From a virus, in the IMG/VR virus record IMGVR_UViG_3300048026_000431, positions 1 through 31,649 of that record: a stretch of 31,649 bases of DNA. The stretch is one strand, 5' to 3'. A program made the position numbers and the translations under genes. Of the stretch, positions 1 to 9,263 are shown piece by piece. The notes below the pieces were generated by a model that was not told the DNA's origin, did not search any database, and saw only the letters and a program-made list of their open reading frames with translations. The number at the start of each line of letters is the position of its first letter. Position 1 is the stretch's first letter.

Positions 1-2
1 CA

Positions 3-2111
3 GACGGTGATAGTTACGATACAATACTTGAAGGCGGCGCCCTAACTTATGGTAATGCTGGTGGTATTAACGCAGACGACATTATCTTAGACGGAGATTT
101 ATTTGTTACTCCGTTAACAACAGGCGGTCCAGAAGAATTAGTTAATGGTCAAGTTATGGACTCTGTTAATATAACAGTTTATGAAAGAAACGGTGAAGGT
201 CAGGGACAAATATATAATCAAAATTACTTAACTGATGGCACAACTACAACTTATCCACTAGGATTAGCGCCACACGGTAACGATGCTGTAATTGTTAAAC
301 TAGGTAATACAATAGTTGATAAAGCACAGTACACATTAGATTACAAAGCCCTTACAGTAACATTTAATAATGCACCTACAACAGACCAAGTACTAACAAT
401 ACTTACAGTTGGAATAAACGGAGAAAATATAATTGATCTTGGAGTATTGTTTACAGAAGAAGGACAAAGTTCGTATGTAACAAATATTTTATGGAGTGAT
501 AGTTATGCAGTTTATCTTAGAAAAGATGGACAAGAGCCAGACGGACCTGAATTGATTGCTAAGAAAAGTGATACAGGCTTTATTGAATTTGTGTTTAGTC
601 CAGTACCGCCTCCAGAAGGCACAAGACTAGATTATGAAATTTACTCTAATAATACACAAATTAATTATAGTAAAATACAAAAAGACAATATTATTGCTGA
701 CGGCTCAAGTGTTACATATAACTTATCAACTAGTGCAATATACGAAACACCTGCAGAGTTCTTTAGCATTGTAGAAGTTAATGGTGCTATTAAAAAGCCA
801 GGCTACTCAAAAGTATTCCATATTACAGATGCAACACGAAGAGAATATACTTTAGAAACATTCCAAGTACAAGAGTCAACTCTAAGTCCTGCTGATACTG
901 AAATATATCTTAATGGTAAATTATTAAACCAGCAAGATAGTTATGCTGTTAACATTGGTCAAAGTAGTATTACAATAGGAAGTAATATTTTGTCACAAGG
1001 TGATATACTAACTGTTTACTTTAGAAATGGTGATTATCGTGTTATTGGTAACCAAGTTACATTTACGGATTTACCAGCAGAAGACGATATTATAAATGTT
1101 TACACATTTAGTAATCATGATATATTAGATATTAACCGCATAAGTTATGATGTTATTAATAGAAGTGCATTAACGCCTGGATCAGATAACTTTTCAGCGT
1201 ACCATCAATTAACAGGTGGTAGAGTATTGTTAAATCAACCAGCCAGCGGTGTTGAATATGTTTGGTTATTTAAAAACGGTTCCATGTTATCACCAAGTGT
1301 AGATTATAAGTTACAGAGTAACATGAAAATAATTGAGCTTGTTAACGAACCTGCTGAAAATGATACAATAGATATTATACACTTTACAGCACCAATTAGT
1401 ACACCAACTATTGCATGGCAACAGTTTAAAGATATTCTTAATAGAACGCACTATAAACGTGTTGACAATAACGATGGTGTAAAACTAGCACAAGATTTAG
1501 CATTTAATGATCTTAGAATTGTTGTTGTTGAAGGAGCAGATAGATTACCAAGGCCAGATAAGCGTTCTAATAAACCAGGCATTATTTGGATTGGCGGCGA
1601 ACGTATTGAGTACTTTGCAAAAACAGGCAATGACTTAAGACAGTTACGTAGAGGCACATTAGGAACAGGTATTGCATCAATACACAGTGCAGGATCTAGA
1701 GTTTACGGCGCAGGAGTAGAGAAAAATATTCCATATACTGATCAAACTATAGCTTGGACACCAGTTGATGCTGTAACCGAAGGACAAACTGAATTTACAC
1801 TTGATTTTACACCTAATAGTGTAAATGAGTTTGAAGTGTTTGCTGCAGGAAAGAGGTTAAATAAGGCTGCTATAGCTACATTTGATCCCGTACTTGCAAT
1901 TGATTCACCTGAAGGTGATGTAAATACACCAGCAGAGTTCACTGTAAATGGCAATACATTAACACTAACAAGTCCAATGAAAGCAGATCAAAAGTTAGTT
2001 GTTATTAGAAAAGTAGGTAAATTGTGGACAGACCCGGGCACTCCATTAAAAGATGCTCAAAACGACATTGGTAGTTTCTTACGTGGAGCAAGAAGTGAAT
2101 TACCCGAATAA
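3..2111 (+). CDS. Large virion structural protein, 5'-truncated by the window edge
   Basis: The reading frame is open from the first complete codon at position 3, so the ATG at 156 is internal and the real start lies upstream of the window. The visible 702 residues are low in Cys and rich in Thr, Asn and Asp. They form repeated beta-type units with recurring phrases such as YLNGKLL, VFAAGKRLN and LFKNGSML, each followed by a short 'Tyr-x-Leu/Val' strand and a 'gD-l-v' turn. A later segment (about 1590-1720) carries WIGGERIEYF followed by LRQLRRGTLGTGI, a phrase I associate with large structural proteins of marine T4-like phages. It is followed 21 bases later by another structural gene. The role is probably baseplate, tail or fibre; I cannot name a T4 counterpart. 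The structural assignment is fairly sure, the exact role is not. Confidence 0.75.
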   Translation, partial: DGDSYDTILEGGALTYGNAGGINADDIILDGDLFVTPLTTGGPEELVNGQVMDSVNITVYERNGEGQGQIYNQNYLTDGTTTTYPLGLAPHGNDAVIVKLGNTIVDKAQYTLDYKALTVTFNNAPTTDQVLTILTVGINGENIIDLGVLFTEEGQSSYVTNILWSDSYAVYLRKDGQEPDGPELIAKKSDTGFIEFVFSPVPPPEGTRLDYEIYSNNTQINYSKIQKDNIIADGSSVTYNLSTSAIYETPAEFFSIVEVNGAIKKPGYSKVFHITDATRREYTLETFQVQESTLSPADTEIYLNGKLLNQQDSYAVNIGQSSITIGSNILSQGDILTVYFRNGDYRVIGNQVTFTDLPAEDDIINVYTFSNHDILDINRISYDVINRSALTPGSDNFSAYHQLTGGRVLLNQPASGVEYVWLFKNGSMLSPSVDYKLQSNMKIIELVNEPAENDTIDIIHFTAPISTPTIAWQQFKDILNRTHYKRVDNNDGVKLAQDLAFNDLRIVVVEGADRLPRPDKRSNKPGIIWIGGERIEYFAKTGNDLRQLRRGTLGTGIASIHSAGSRVYGAGVEKNIPYTDQTIAWTPVDAVTEGQTEFTLDFTPNSVNEFEVFAAGKRLNKAAIATFDPVLAIDSPEGDVNTPAEFTVNGNTLTLTSPMKADQKLVVIRKVGKLWTDPGTPLKDAQNDIGSFLRGARSELPE

Positions 2112-2114
2112 ATA
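2107..2114 (+). promoter_or_regulatory. Possible T4-type late promoter box (AATAAATA)
   Basis: AATAAATA overlaps the stop codon of the preceding gene and lies 18 bases upstream of the ATG at 2133. It differs from the T4 late consensus TATAAATA at the first base. Transcription would start just before the AGGA ribosome-binding site. In an AT-rich genome such an octamer can occur by chance; position is the main support. Confidence 0.4.
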
Positions 2115-2132
2115 TACTAGTAGGAATAGAAA

Positions 2133-2753
2133 ATGACAAACACAATTAATGAACAAAACGGTGTATTTGTACAGGGGCATATTAAAATAAGTGACCCTAG
2201 CAGCGGCGAAGTCTTTGTTAACAAAAAGAACGCCATACACTATGAAAATATGAGTATTGCTCTTGCAGAATCTTTAGGTAATGCAGGACAAGGGCCTATT
2301 GCTGTAATGAGCTTCGGCAACGGCGGTACAAATATAGATACAACAGGAGTAATAACATATCTTACTCCAAACTCAACAGGAACAAACGCAGGTTTGTACA
2401 ATCAAACGTTTACAAAGATAGTTGACGATAGAAATACAGATAATTTAGATCCTACTAGAAACAAGATTGAAACTAGACACGTAAATGGTACAAATTATAC
2501 TGATATTGTTATTACATGTTTACTAGATTACGGCGAACCAAATGGTCAAGATGCATTTGATACAGCATCTGATACAGATAACAGTTTTGTATTTGACGAA
2601 TTAGGGTTAAGAAGTGCTAGTGCAGACGGTATTATAGGCAACGGTAGATTATTAACACATGTTATTTTCCACCCTGTACAAAAGTCACTAAACAGATTGA
2701 TCCAAGTAGACTATACGGTTCGAGTACAAAGCCTTAGCGGAGGTAACAGCTAA
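2133..2753 (+). CDS. Putative virion structural protein (206 aa)
   Basis: A 206-residue acidic protein with no signal peptide or membrane segment. Its N-terminus reads VFVQGHIKI followed by a Gly/Ser-rich loop, and the middle has GNGGTNIDTTG and many Asn/Thr residues. The C-terminus ends in an alternating beta-strand pattern (VDYTVRVQS). An AGGA element precedes the ATG. The stop overlaps the next ATG by one base (TAATG), so translation is coupled to the fibre gene that follows. Context between a large structural gene and fibre genes suggests a virion component or fibre assembly protein. I do not recognise a named family. Confidence 0.6.
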   Translation: MTNTINEQNGVFVQGHIKISDPSSGEVFVNKKNAIHYENMSIALAESLGNAGQGPIAVMSFGNGGTNIDTTGVITYLTPNSTGTNAGLYNQTFTKIVDDRNTDNLDPTRNKIETRHVNGTNYTDIVITCLLDYGEPNGQDAFDTASDTDNSFVFDELGLRSASADGIIGNGRLLTHVIFHPVQKSLNRLIQVDYTVRVQSLSGGNS

Positions 2754-4831
2754 TGGCATATCAAATCCAATTTACAGATTTTACAAATAAAGGATCTATT
2801 GTTGTAGAAGACAGAGAAATAAACAATACTGATACTAGTTTATCTCTACCTGGCAGAAACAGCACAGCATACGGCGAAGCGATTGCAAGCAACTTTTTGC
2901 ATATTATAGAAAACTTTGCAAATAACAATCCGCCTGCTAATCCTGTTGAAGGACAAACATGGTATGATACAACAGTTGGCGTCGATGCACTTAAAGTATA
3001 TGACGGAACAAATTGGATTGAATCAGGAGGCATCAAAAAAGGTGCGTCACAGCCTGAAGTTGGAAACAGCGTAATTGGCGACCTTTGGGTAGATACTAGT
3101 AATCAGCAATTATATTTGAACAACGGTTCAAGTTGGATACTTGTAGGACCAGAATTTAGTGAAGGATTATCTTCGGGTACAAAAGCAGAACTAATTCAAG
3201 GTACCGATGACAAAAGTTATAGAATATTAAAAATTGAAGTAGATGCACAACCTATAGCAATTATAACAAATGCACAATTTACACCTAAAGTAAACATTAG
3301 AGGCTTTTCAGTTCTTAAGCCAGGATTTAATTTAACTAATTTAACATTGTCAAGTACTATTGCCAAATATAACGGCACAGCAGAATCAGCAGAAGCACTT
3401 AGAATTGGAAACAATAATATTCCATCTAGTAACTTTTTACGTGCTGATGTAGATACAACGTCAAATGGTATACTTTATGTTAAGAATAACCAAGGTGTGC
3501 AAGTAGGTGCAAATTCACAGTTAGCATTAGAAGCATCAGGAGAAAGCGGAGTTGTAAAAAGCAACTTCAATGGTGCTAGTTTAGACTTCAAAGTTAAAAA
3601 TGATCAAGGCGAACAAACAGCAATTAGAATTAAGTCTGACACTAATGTTGGTATCAATCAAGAAAATCCACAAGTACCGTTAGATGTAACAGGTAGTGGT
3701 CGTTTTTCAGGTAACTTAGATGTTAATGGCATTGAAGATGCAGATGATAGTTTTAATGATACATTAACTGAAGGTACTATTGTAACATCAGGTGGTGCAA
3801 GTGTTGCTAAGAATCTTAAAATTGGCGCAAAACTTACTGTAAAAGGTCAAACAAATATCGGTGGCGATGTTGTTGCTGACCCAGATGCATTAACTAAACC
3901 TAATATGGAAGGGTTTGGCACTGTTAAAGCAGATACATTTGAAGGTTTCTTTAACGGAAGTGTGTCAGGTACTATTAACGGTACAGCATCAAGCGCGGCA
4001 AAACTTAACAATAAAACTGTGTTTGAAATGACAGGTGATGTAAGTTCAGATCCAATAACATTTGATGGTGCAGGCGATCTTACAAAAACATTTACAACTA
4101 CATTAAGTGATAGATTTATATCAGATAAAAGTGTTGTTGTTACTCCTCAAACAGGAGACGAATTATTAATTAACAGAACACAAGGCGAAGGCGGATTATT
4201 TAGAATATCTCAAACAAACTTGTTGAAAGGTGTTCCAAAAAATCCAGTAGCAATGATTGTACCTTTTGCAGGCGAAGTTGCACCTCCGGGTTGGTATTTG
4301 TGTGATGGAAAAGAAATTAGACAAACAGAAGCATCAGCATTATACAACGTTATTGGATTTAAATTTAAAAATCCGGTTGATATGGATAATTCGTCAGCAT
4401 CATTCTTTACTTTACCAGATTTTAGAGGTAGATTTTTATTAGGTGCTGATAACATGGGCGGCTTACCAGCAAATACTACAACAAATACTAATGCAGATGC
4501 TGTAGGTAAAACAGCAGGTTCAGAATTTATAGATATTAAGAAAGAAAACTTACCAGAACACGAACACGACATGAAGTCACCTGGCGGTACACAGCATTAT
4601 GCAATTATTGATGATACTGTACCACCCGGCGAGCAAGGAAGTATTAACCAACCGTTAAATATTTCCCAAGGCACACAAACAACTAGCGGTATTCCATCAA
4701 GCGGTGGAATAAAAGAAGGCGGAACAGACGGACAAGGATCATTTAGAGGTGCAGAACAATTAGGTACAGCAATTGATGGGTTACCACCGTTCGCTACAGT
4801 AAACTACATAATATTTGCCGATAATGTTTAG
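2753..4831 (+). CDS. Tail fibre protein with phage tail-collar domain
   Basis: A 692-residue fibre-like protein. Residues about 1-125 form a domain shared with the next two genes: a 'GRN-x3-YGEAI-x2-NF' segment, then 'ENFANNNPPANPVEGQTWYD' and two short beta repeats. The middle is Thr/Ser/Gly-rich with 'NGTAxSAExL' units typical of fibre shafts. A phage tail-collar domain follows: MIVPFAG at residue 501, GWYLCDG at 513-519, DFRGRFLLGAD at 556-566. The C-terminus, PPFATVNYIIFA, is the usual ending of collar-type fibres. GGAGG lies 10 bases before the ATG, which overlaps the preceding stop. Role: distal tail or fibre protein, probably receptor-facing. Confidence 0.85.
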   Translation: MAYQIQFTDFTNKGSIVVEDREINNTDTSLSLPGRNSTAYGEAIASNFLHIIENFANNNPPANPVEGQTWYDTTVGVDALKVYDGTNWIESGGIKKGASQPEVGNSVIGDLWVDTSNQQLYLNNGSSWILVGPEFSEGLSSGTKAELIQGTDDKSYRILKIEVDAQPIAIITNAQFTPKVNIRGFSVLKPGFNLTNLTLSSTIAKYNGTAESAEALRIGNNNIPSSNFLRADVDTTSNGILYVKNNQGVQVGANSQLALEASGESGVVKSNFNGASLDFKVKNDQGEQTAIRIKSDTNVGINQENPQVPLDVTGSGRFSGNLDVNGIEDADDSFNDTLTEGTIVTSGGASVAKNLKIGAKLTVKGQTNIGGDVVADPDALTKPNMEGFGTVKADTFEGFFNGSVSGTINGTASSAAKLNNKTVFEMTGDVSSDPITFDGAGDLTKTFTTTLSDRFISDKSVVVTPQTGDELLINRTQGEGGLFRISQTNLLKGVPKNPVAMIVPFAGEVAPPGWYLCDGKEIRQTEASALYNVIGFKFKNPVDMDNSSASFFTLPDFRGRFLLGADNMGGLPANTTTNTNADAVGKTAGSEFIDIKKENLPEHEHDMKSPGGTQHYAIIDDTVPPGEQGSINQPLNISQGTQTTSGIPSSGGIKEGGTDGQGSFRGAEQLGTAIDGLPPFATVNYIIFADNV

Positions 4832-4839
4832 GAAACGAT

Positions 4840-6669
4840 ATGAGTTATAATTTAAATAAAACAGATGGAACACTACTTACAGAACTTGTAGATGGTATAT
4901 TAGATAACAACACTACTGACATAAGTTTAGTAGGTAGAAACTATTCTGGATACGGCGAATTTATAAATGAAAACTTTATAAAGATGCTAGAAAACTTTGC
5001 TAATCCAAATAGTCCTGTAACTCCACTAAAAGGACAACTGTGGTATGATACAAGCGAAAACAAATTAAAGGTCTTTGATGGCACTAGTTTTCAATCAGCG
5101 GCTGGTAGTTTTATTAGCGAAACTTTTCCTTCAGGACCAGTACCAGGCGATACATGGTTTAGCACAGAAGAAAAACAATTTTATTTGTATGACGGCGAAA
5201 CATGGACATTAATTGGTCCAGCATTTAGTAGATTACAAGGCAAAAGTGGTGTTATTACAGATACAATTTTTGATACAGATCTTAATGCAAAAACAGTACT
5301 AAAAGTTTTTGTAGACGAAATATTACAGGCTGTAATAGCAGGTGAAACTTTTACACCAAACCCAATACCTAACAACTTAGTACCAGGACTAGTTACATCT
5401 GATAATGCTACAGGCACTATTTTTAAAGGTGTAAACTTAATAGACAGAACAAACTTCAAATATAGAGGTACCGCTGAGTTTGCAGAAAACTTAATTAATT
5501 CAGAAACTGGGTTAGAAGTTAAAGAATCCGAATTAATGAAAAATAATACTGATCAGGTATTAGAAGGAAGATTAGACGTTAGAGTAAGTGCAGGTATATC
5601 AATTGGTGAAAACGATGATACTAGATTGTTTATGGATAACGGTTTTACTATTAGGAATACTAGAGCAGGCGATGATTTTAATATTCTTGTACGTGGTGCT
5701 AATGATGTACTTGACCAAACAAATGCGTTAGTAATTAAACCTACATCAAAACGTATAGGTTTATTTAATGCAAATCCTGCTTACAATTTAGATGTTACGG
5801 GCGATGTGCGTATCACTGGCAATTTAACAGTAGAGGGCGACAGTTTTGTAACTGAAGCAGAAACACTACAAATAGCAGATAAAAACATTGAGTTGGCTGT
5901 AGTTGATAGTCCAACTAATTTAACATGTGACCAAGGCGGCATTACACTTAAAGGTACTACTGATAAAACATTCCAATGGTTAAATTTATCAAGTGCATGG
6001 ACAAGTAGTGAACACTTAGATCTAGTATCTAGCAAAACTTATAAGATTAATAATACTGATGTACTAAGTGCTACAACAGTTGGCGCTGGTGTAATTAACA
6101 GTAGCATAAGAACTCTTGGCGTACTTGAAACACTTAACATTGGTACTGGCGGCACAGCAAGTTTAAATATATCCAATGCAGGTGTAATTACAAGACCAGG
6201 CGCAGGCTCAGGTCTGTCAATTAACGTTGCTGGCGATGTTGATTTAAACAGTAACAAAATTACAAACTTATTAACTCCAACAGCAGACGGAGATGGTGTT
6301 AATAAAGTATATGCTGATCAAACTGTACAAACAGAACCATTAATAATGGCACTAGATATTACAGGCATGGTTAGTATTAATGATGAAATTATTACAATAT
6401 TACAAAGTCTGTACCCTGCAACAACGTTTGCAAATGGCAAAGAAGCAAGAATTGCTACAACGTCTTATGCAGGACAATCAACAGACCCAATTGATATTGG
6501 AACACCTACTACAACAACTGAAGTTGATGTTAATGCAGCCGCAGGCGGCGTAGTAAGTGTAATACAGGGCATAAGTTTACCTAACTCTTTAACTCCTACA
6601 TTTACGTTAAGCGTTACAAGAGGGCAAAGAAACTTTATAATTACTAATGGGGCATGGACTGCAAATTAG
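4840..6669 (+). CDS. Tail fibre-like structural protein, paralogue 2
   Basis: A 609-residue protein whose first 125 or so residues match the preceding and following genes (GRNYSGYGEF, ENFANPNSPVTPLKGQLWYD, then WTLIGPAFS near residue 125). The middle has 'RGTAEFAENL' and 'NPAYNLDVTGDVRITGNLTV' shaft-type repeats. The C-terminal third ('NKVYADQTVQTEPLIMALD') has no collar or protease motif that I can see. The start is supported by AGGA formed across the previous stop codon, eight bases upstream. The shared N-terminus probably docks onto the virion while the C-terminal parts diverge. Specific function beyond fibre or baseplate attachment is inference. Confidence 0.75.
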   Translation: MSYNLNKTDGTLLTELVDGILDNNTTDISLVGRNYSGYGEFINENFIKMLENFANPNSPVTPLKGQLWYDTSENKLKVFDGTSFQSAAGSFISETFPSGPVPGDTWFSTEEKQFYLYDGETWTLIGPAFSRLQGKSGVITDTIFDTDLNAKTVLKVFVDEILQAVIAGETFTPNPIPNNLVPGLVTSDNATGTIFKGVNLIDRTNFKYRGTAEFAENLINSETGLEVKESELMKNNTDQVLEGRLDVRVSAGISIGENDDTRLFMDNGFTIRNTRAGDDFNILVRGANDVLDQTNALVIKPTSKRIGLFNANPAYNLDVTGDVRITGNLTVEGDSFVTEAETLQIADKNIELAVVDSPTNLTCDQGGITLKGTTDKTFQWLNLSSAWTSSEHLDLVSSKTYKINNTDVLSATTVGAGVINSSIRTLGVLETLNIGTGGTASLNISNAGVITRPGAGSGLSINVAGDVDLNSNKITNLLTPTADGDGVNKVYADQTVQTEPLIMALDITGMVSINDEIITILQSLYPATTFANGKEARIATTSYAGQSTDPIDIGTPTTTTEVDVNAAAGGVVSVIQGISLPNSLTPTFTLSVTRGQRNFIITNGAWTAN

Positions 6670-6677
6670 TATAAATA
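6670..6677 (+). promoter_or_regulatory. T4-type late promoter box (TATAAATA)
   Basis: An exact TATAAATA octamer, the T4 late promoter consensus recognised by the gp55-type sigma factor, starts directly after the preceding stop codon. It lies in a 44-base gap, one of the few gaps in the structural block. Transcription would start near 6684-6690, leaving a short leader with an AGGA element before the ATG at 6714. Confidence 0.65.
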
Positions 6678-6713
6678 CAACGTGTAAACACAGGATTATA
6701 TAGGACAAAAAAA

Positions 6714-8213
6714 ATGGCGTATCAAATAGATAGATTTAATAAGAGCCCTTTAACAACAGTAGAGGATGGTACTCTTGACGAAACTACAGATATTAAATTT
6801 GTAGGTAAAAATTATGCAGGATATGGAGAAATACATAACGAAAACTTCTTATTCTTGCTAGAAAACTTTGCAGGTGCTAATCAGCCACCTAAACCACTAA
6901 GCGGTCAACTTTGGTTTGACAGTGGCTCAGACAGAATGAAGTTTAGAGACGGTAACCAAAACTGGCGAACAGTAGGCGGTGCAGAAGTTTCCGGTGCTCA
7001 ACCAGCAGGATTAGCAGAAGGTGATTTTTGGTGGGATAGTGCTAACGAACAACTTTATGTTTACAATGGTTCAAATTTTGTCCTAATTGGACCACAAGAC
7101 GCAGGCGAAGGCCAAACAGCAATGGTTAGTCGTACTGTACTTGATAATACAAGTCCAACAGGTGTTTCAAGAAGTATTATTACAGCAACAGTAAATGATT
7201 CTGTACAGTTTGTTATATCACCAGTAGCATTTACGCTAGGCTCAGGTGCAGACAACGAAATAAGCGGATTTAGTGATATACAACAAGGTGTTACATTAAA
7301 AGACACGCCAGCTTCGGGTGTAACAAGTACAGCAGTTAGATTCCATGGTACAGCAACAAACGCTGAAAAATTAGGAGGCCTAAGTGCAGGTGATTTTGTA
7401 CAAGGCGGAACACCTACTTTTTCATCACAGTTAGACCTTAGTTCAGGATTAGTTACTCATAGTAACTTTTACTTTACAATGCGTCCGGACAACCAAACTG
7501 GATTAATTAAAAATACAAGTGCAAATGCAAATCAAATTGACTTTGAATTAAAAGCACCTTCCACAGGTACACTTACACACTCTGTTGCAATTACAGCAGG
7601 CGGCATAATGCCAGGTGTTGCATCAACTGATTTAAAATTAGGTGAAAGTGGAAATGTTTGGGACGAAGTACATGCAACAGCATTTAAAGGTATTGCAGAT
7701 AGTGCAAACCAATTAAGAATTGGTAATTCAGGTACTTCTTACACGTATGCTACAGCATCAAATGTAGGCGGAACTATTGCAATAAGAGAACAAGACGGTT
7801 CTAATACAAAATTAGTTGCAGACATATTCCAAGGTACAGCAACACAAGCACAATTTGCTGACTTGGCAGAAAAATACACAGTAGAAAAAGATCATCCTGT
7901 AGGAACAGTTATGTATGTAAGCAGAGCAGGTGAATATGAAATTGCACCATGTTTGCTAGATAGTTATCCAGTAGGTGTTATATCTGAAAAGCCAGCATAC
8001 TTAATGAATGCAGAAGCAGATGGTCAAGCAATAGCACTTGAAGGACGTGTTCCTGTAAGATGTATAGGCGAAGTACGTAAAGGTGATAAAGTTTACGTAG
8101 ATGCTGAAGGTTGTGCAAGTATAAAATTCGACGGTAATCCTTTAGTTGGTATAGCACTTGAAAGCAACTTAGACGAAGAAGAAAAATTAGTAGAGTGCAT
8201 ATTAAAACTTTAG
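6714..8213 (+). CDS. Tail fibre-like protein, paralogue 3, with peptidase G2-like C-terminus
   Basis: A 499-residue protein with the same N-terminal domain as the two upstream genes (GKNYAGYGEI, ENFAGANQPPKPLSGQLWFD, WRTVGGAE), then a shaft with 'HGTATNAEKLGG' units. Residues about 381-499 form a distinct compact C-terminal domain: DLAEKY, then HPVGTVMYV, GVISEKPAYLMN and GRVPVRCIGEVRKGDKVYV. This layout resembles the intramolecular chaperone/autoprotease region (peptidase G2 type) at the end of many phage fibres; I cannot confirm the catalytic residues by eye. A TATAAATA box at 6670 and an AGGA element serve it. Likely role: trimeric fibre protein with a C-terminal folding domain. Confidence 0.75.
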   Translation: MAYQIDRFNKSPLTTVEDGTLDETTDIKFVGKNYAGYGEIHNENFLFLLENFAGANQPPKPLSGQLWFDSGSDRMKFRDGNQNWRTVGGAEVSGAQPAGLAEGDFWWDSANEQLYVYNGSNFVLIGPQDAGEGQTAMVSRTVLDNTSPTGVSRSIITATVNDSVQFVISPVAFTLGSGADNEISGFSDIQQGVTLKDTPASGVTSTAVRFHGTATNAEKLGGLSAGDFVQGGTPTFSSQLDLSSGLVTHSNFYFTMRPDNQTGLIKNTSANANQIDFELKAPSTGTLTHSVAITAGGIMPGVASTDLKLGESGNVWDEVHATAFKGIADSANQLRIGNSGTSYTYATASNVGGTIAIREQDGSNTKLVADIFQGTATQAQFADLAEKYTVEKDHPVGTVMYVSRAGEYEIAPCLLDSYPVGVISEKPAYLMNAEADGQAIALEGRVPVRCIGEVRKGDKVYVDAEGCASIKFDGNPLVGIALESNLDEEEKLVECILKL

Positions 8214-8223
8214 GAGAAAACAC

Positions 8224-9237
8224 ATGCCGGCTGTAACAGACTTAGTTAACTCGTCCGTATACAATGCGATTAGAAGTTCTATAAACAATGTATTAGGAGT
8301 TGGCGACGGCGCCCAAAACGGATACGGTAGAACGCTTGAGAGTGAATCCAAGGCTGATAACGATGTGATATATGCTGCTGATATGCAGAAACTTTTTAAC
8401 GATTTAGTTAAAACAAGAACGCATCAAAAAGGCAATCCTCCAACATGGTCAAATGCAGACGGACTTGCAGTTCCGTCAATAGGCGAATTAGTTGGTGTGT
8501 ATGCAGCAGATATTGGACCAGGTGGAACAAGTGCAGATGCAACAGCAGATCAAGCAGAAGGTTTTGCAGACTTTGAAGCTGCGGCACAGGATATTTTAAC
8601 TGATAAAGATGTATTTGATGCATCACAGTTTAGTACAACTATAGAAGATACAAACACAAGGCAGTCAAGTTGGAACGGCAGTATTAATCATACTGTAACA
8701 GTTACTTGGCAAAACGCTGATGAAAGAAGATACTTTTTTAATACTGGTGGAACAATTAAGTTTGATTCTAACCTAACAGGCGGAACAAGTGTGCCTGGAG
8801 ACGTTACAACAACACCACCTGCTACTAAAGATGAAATATGGCAAACAATGTTAGGTACAATGGGTACTGTAAGATTTAGTAAAGGTATAACAGCATCAGA
8901 TGGTACTAATCCTGGTACAGGCACAGCAATTGGTAATTACTATGATTGGTCAGGATCAAGTTCGTCAAGTCCAGTAAGAATTTTTACAAAAAGCGGTGCT
9001 GGCTTGTATGCTGAAAACGAATATTATATTGATGCTTGGGAAACAGCGTCTAATAGTTTAAGATTTAATATTGTACTCATAGATAATGATATAGGCGACG
9101 ATGCAGGCGGAGCCAGTTCATCAGGTCCAGAAGATGAAGACGTTACTGGTGTAACTGAAAGCACAGTTTCATTTGTTTATGCTAGTGGAGCGTTAGAAAT
9201 ACCTAAACCGGCGTTAACAGTTAATTCAAATCTATAA
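8224..9237 (+). CDS. Virion structural protein, tandem paralogue A (337 aa)
   Basis: A 337-residue protein whose N-terminus (residues about 15-95) contains NNVLGVGDGAQNGYGR and a 'DMQKLFNDLVKTRTHQ' helix. It later has RRYFFNTGGTIKFD, then 'MLGTMGTVRFSKG' and 'IGNYYDW'. All these are repeated in the next gene, so the pair arose by tandem duplication. No membrane segment or catalytic motif is seen. TAGGAG formed across the upstream stop gives a ribosome site nine bases before the ATG. Lying between fibre genes and the accessory block, it is most likely a virion component, exact position unknown. Confidence 0.65.
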   Translation: MPAVTDLVNSSVYNAIRSSINNVLGVGDGAQNGYGRTLESESKADNDVIYAADMQKLFNDLVKTRTHQKGNPPTWSNADGLAVPSIGELVGVYAADIGPGGTSADATADQAEGFADFEAAAQDILTDKDVFDASQFSTTIEDTNTRQSSWNGSINHTVTVTWQNADERRYFFNTGGTIKFDSNLTGGTSVPGDVTTTPPATKDEIWQTMLGTMGTVRFSKGITASDGTNPGTGTAIGNYYDWSGSSSSSPVRIFTKSGAGLYAENEYYIDAWETASNSLRFNIVLIDNDIGDDAGGASSSGPEDEDVTGVTESTVSFVYASGALEIPKPALTVNSNL

Positions 9238-9240
9238 GTA
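9233..9240 (+). promoter_or_regulatory. Possible late promoter box (TATAAGTA)
   Basis: TATAAGTA overlaps the end of the preceding gene and lies 23 bases before the ATG at 9264. It differs from TATAAATA by one base. An AGAGGA ribosome site (9251-9256) follows at a suitable distance. Support is positional only. Confidence 0.3.
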
Positions 9241-9263
9241 CAGTACATTAAGAGGAAACACGA

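Noticed and set aside
156-2111. ATG at 156 as the start of the first gene
   Set aside because: The same frame is open without a stop to position 3 with similar residue composition, so the gene begins outside the window.
4210-4572. 120-residue open frame on the minus strand
   Set aside because: It lies antisense to the collar domain of the fibre gene and has no homology-like motif or ribosome site; a by-product of codon bias.
4200-4831. Diversity-generating retroelement target in the fibre gene
   Set aside because: No reverse transcriptase gene and no template repeat were seen in the window.
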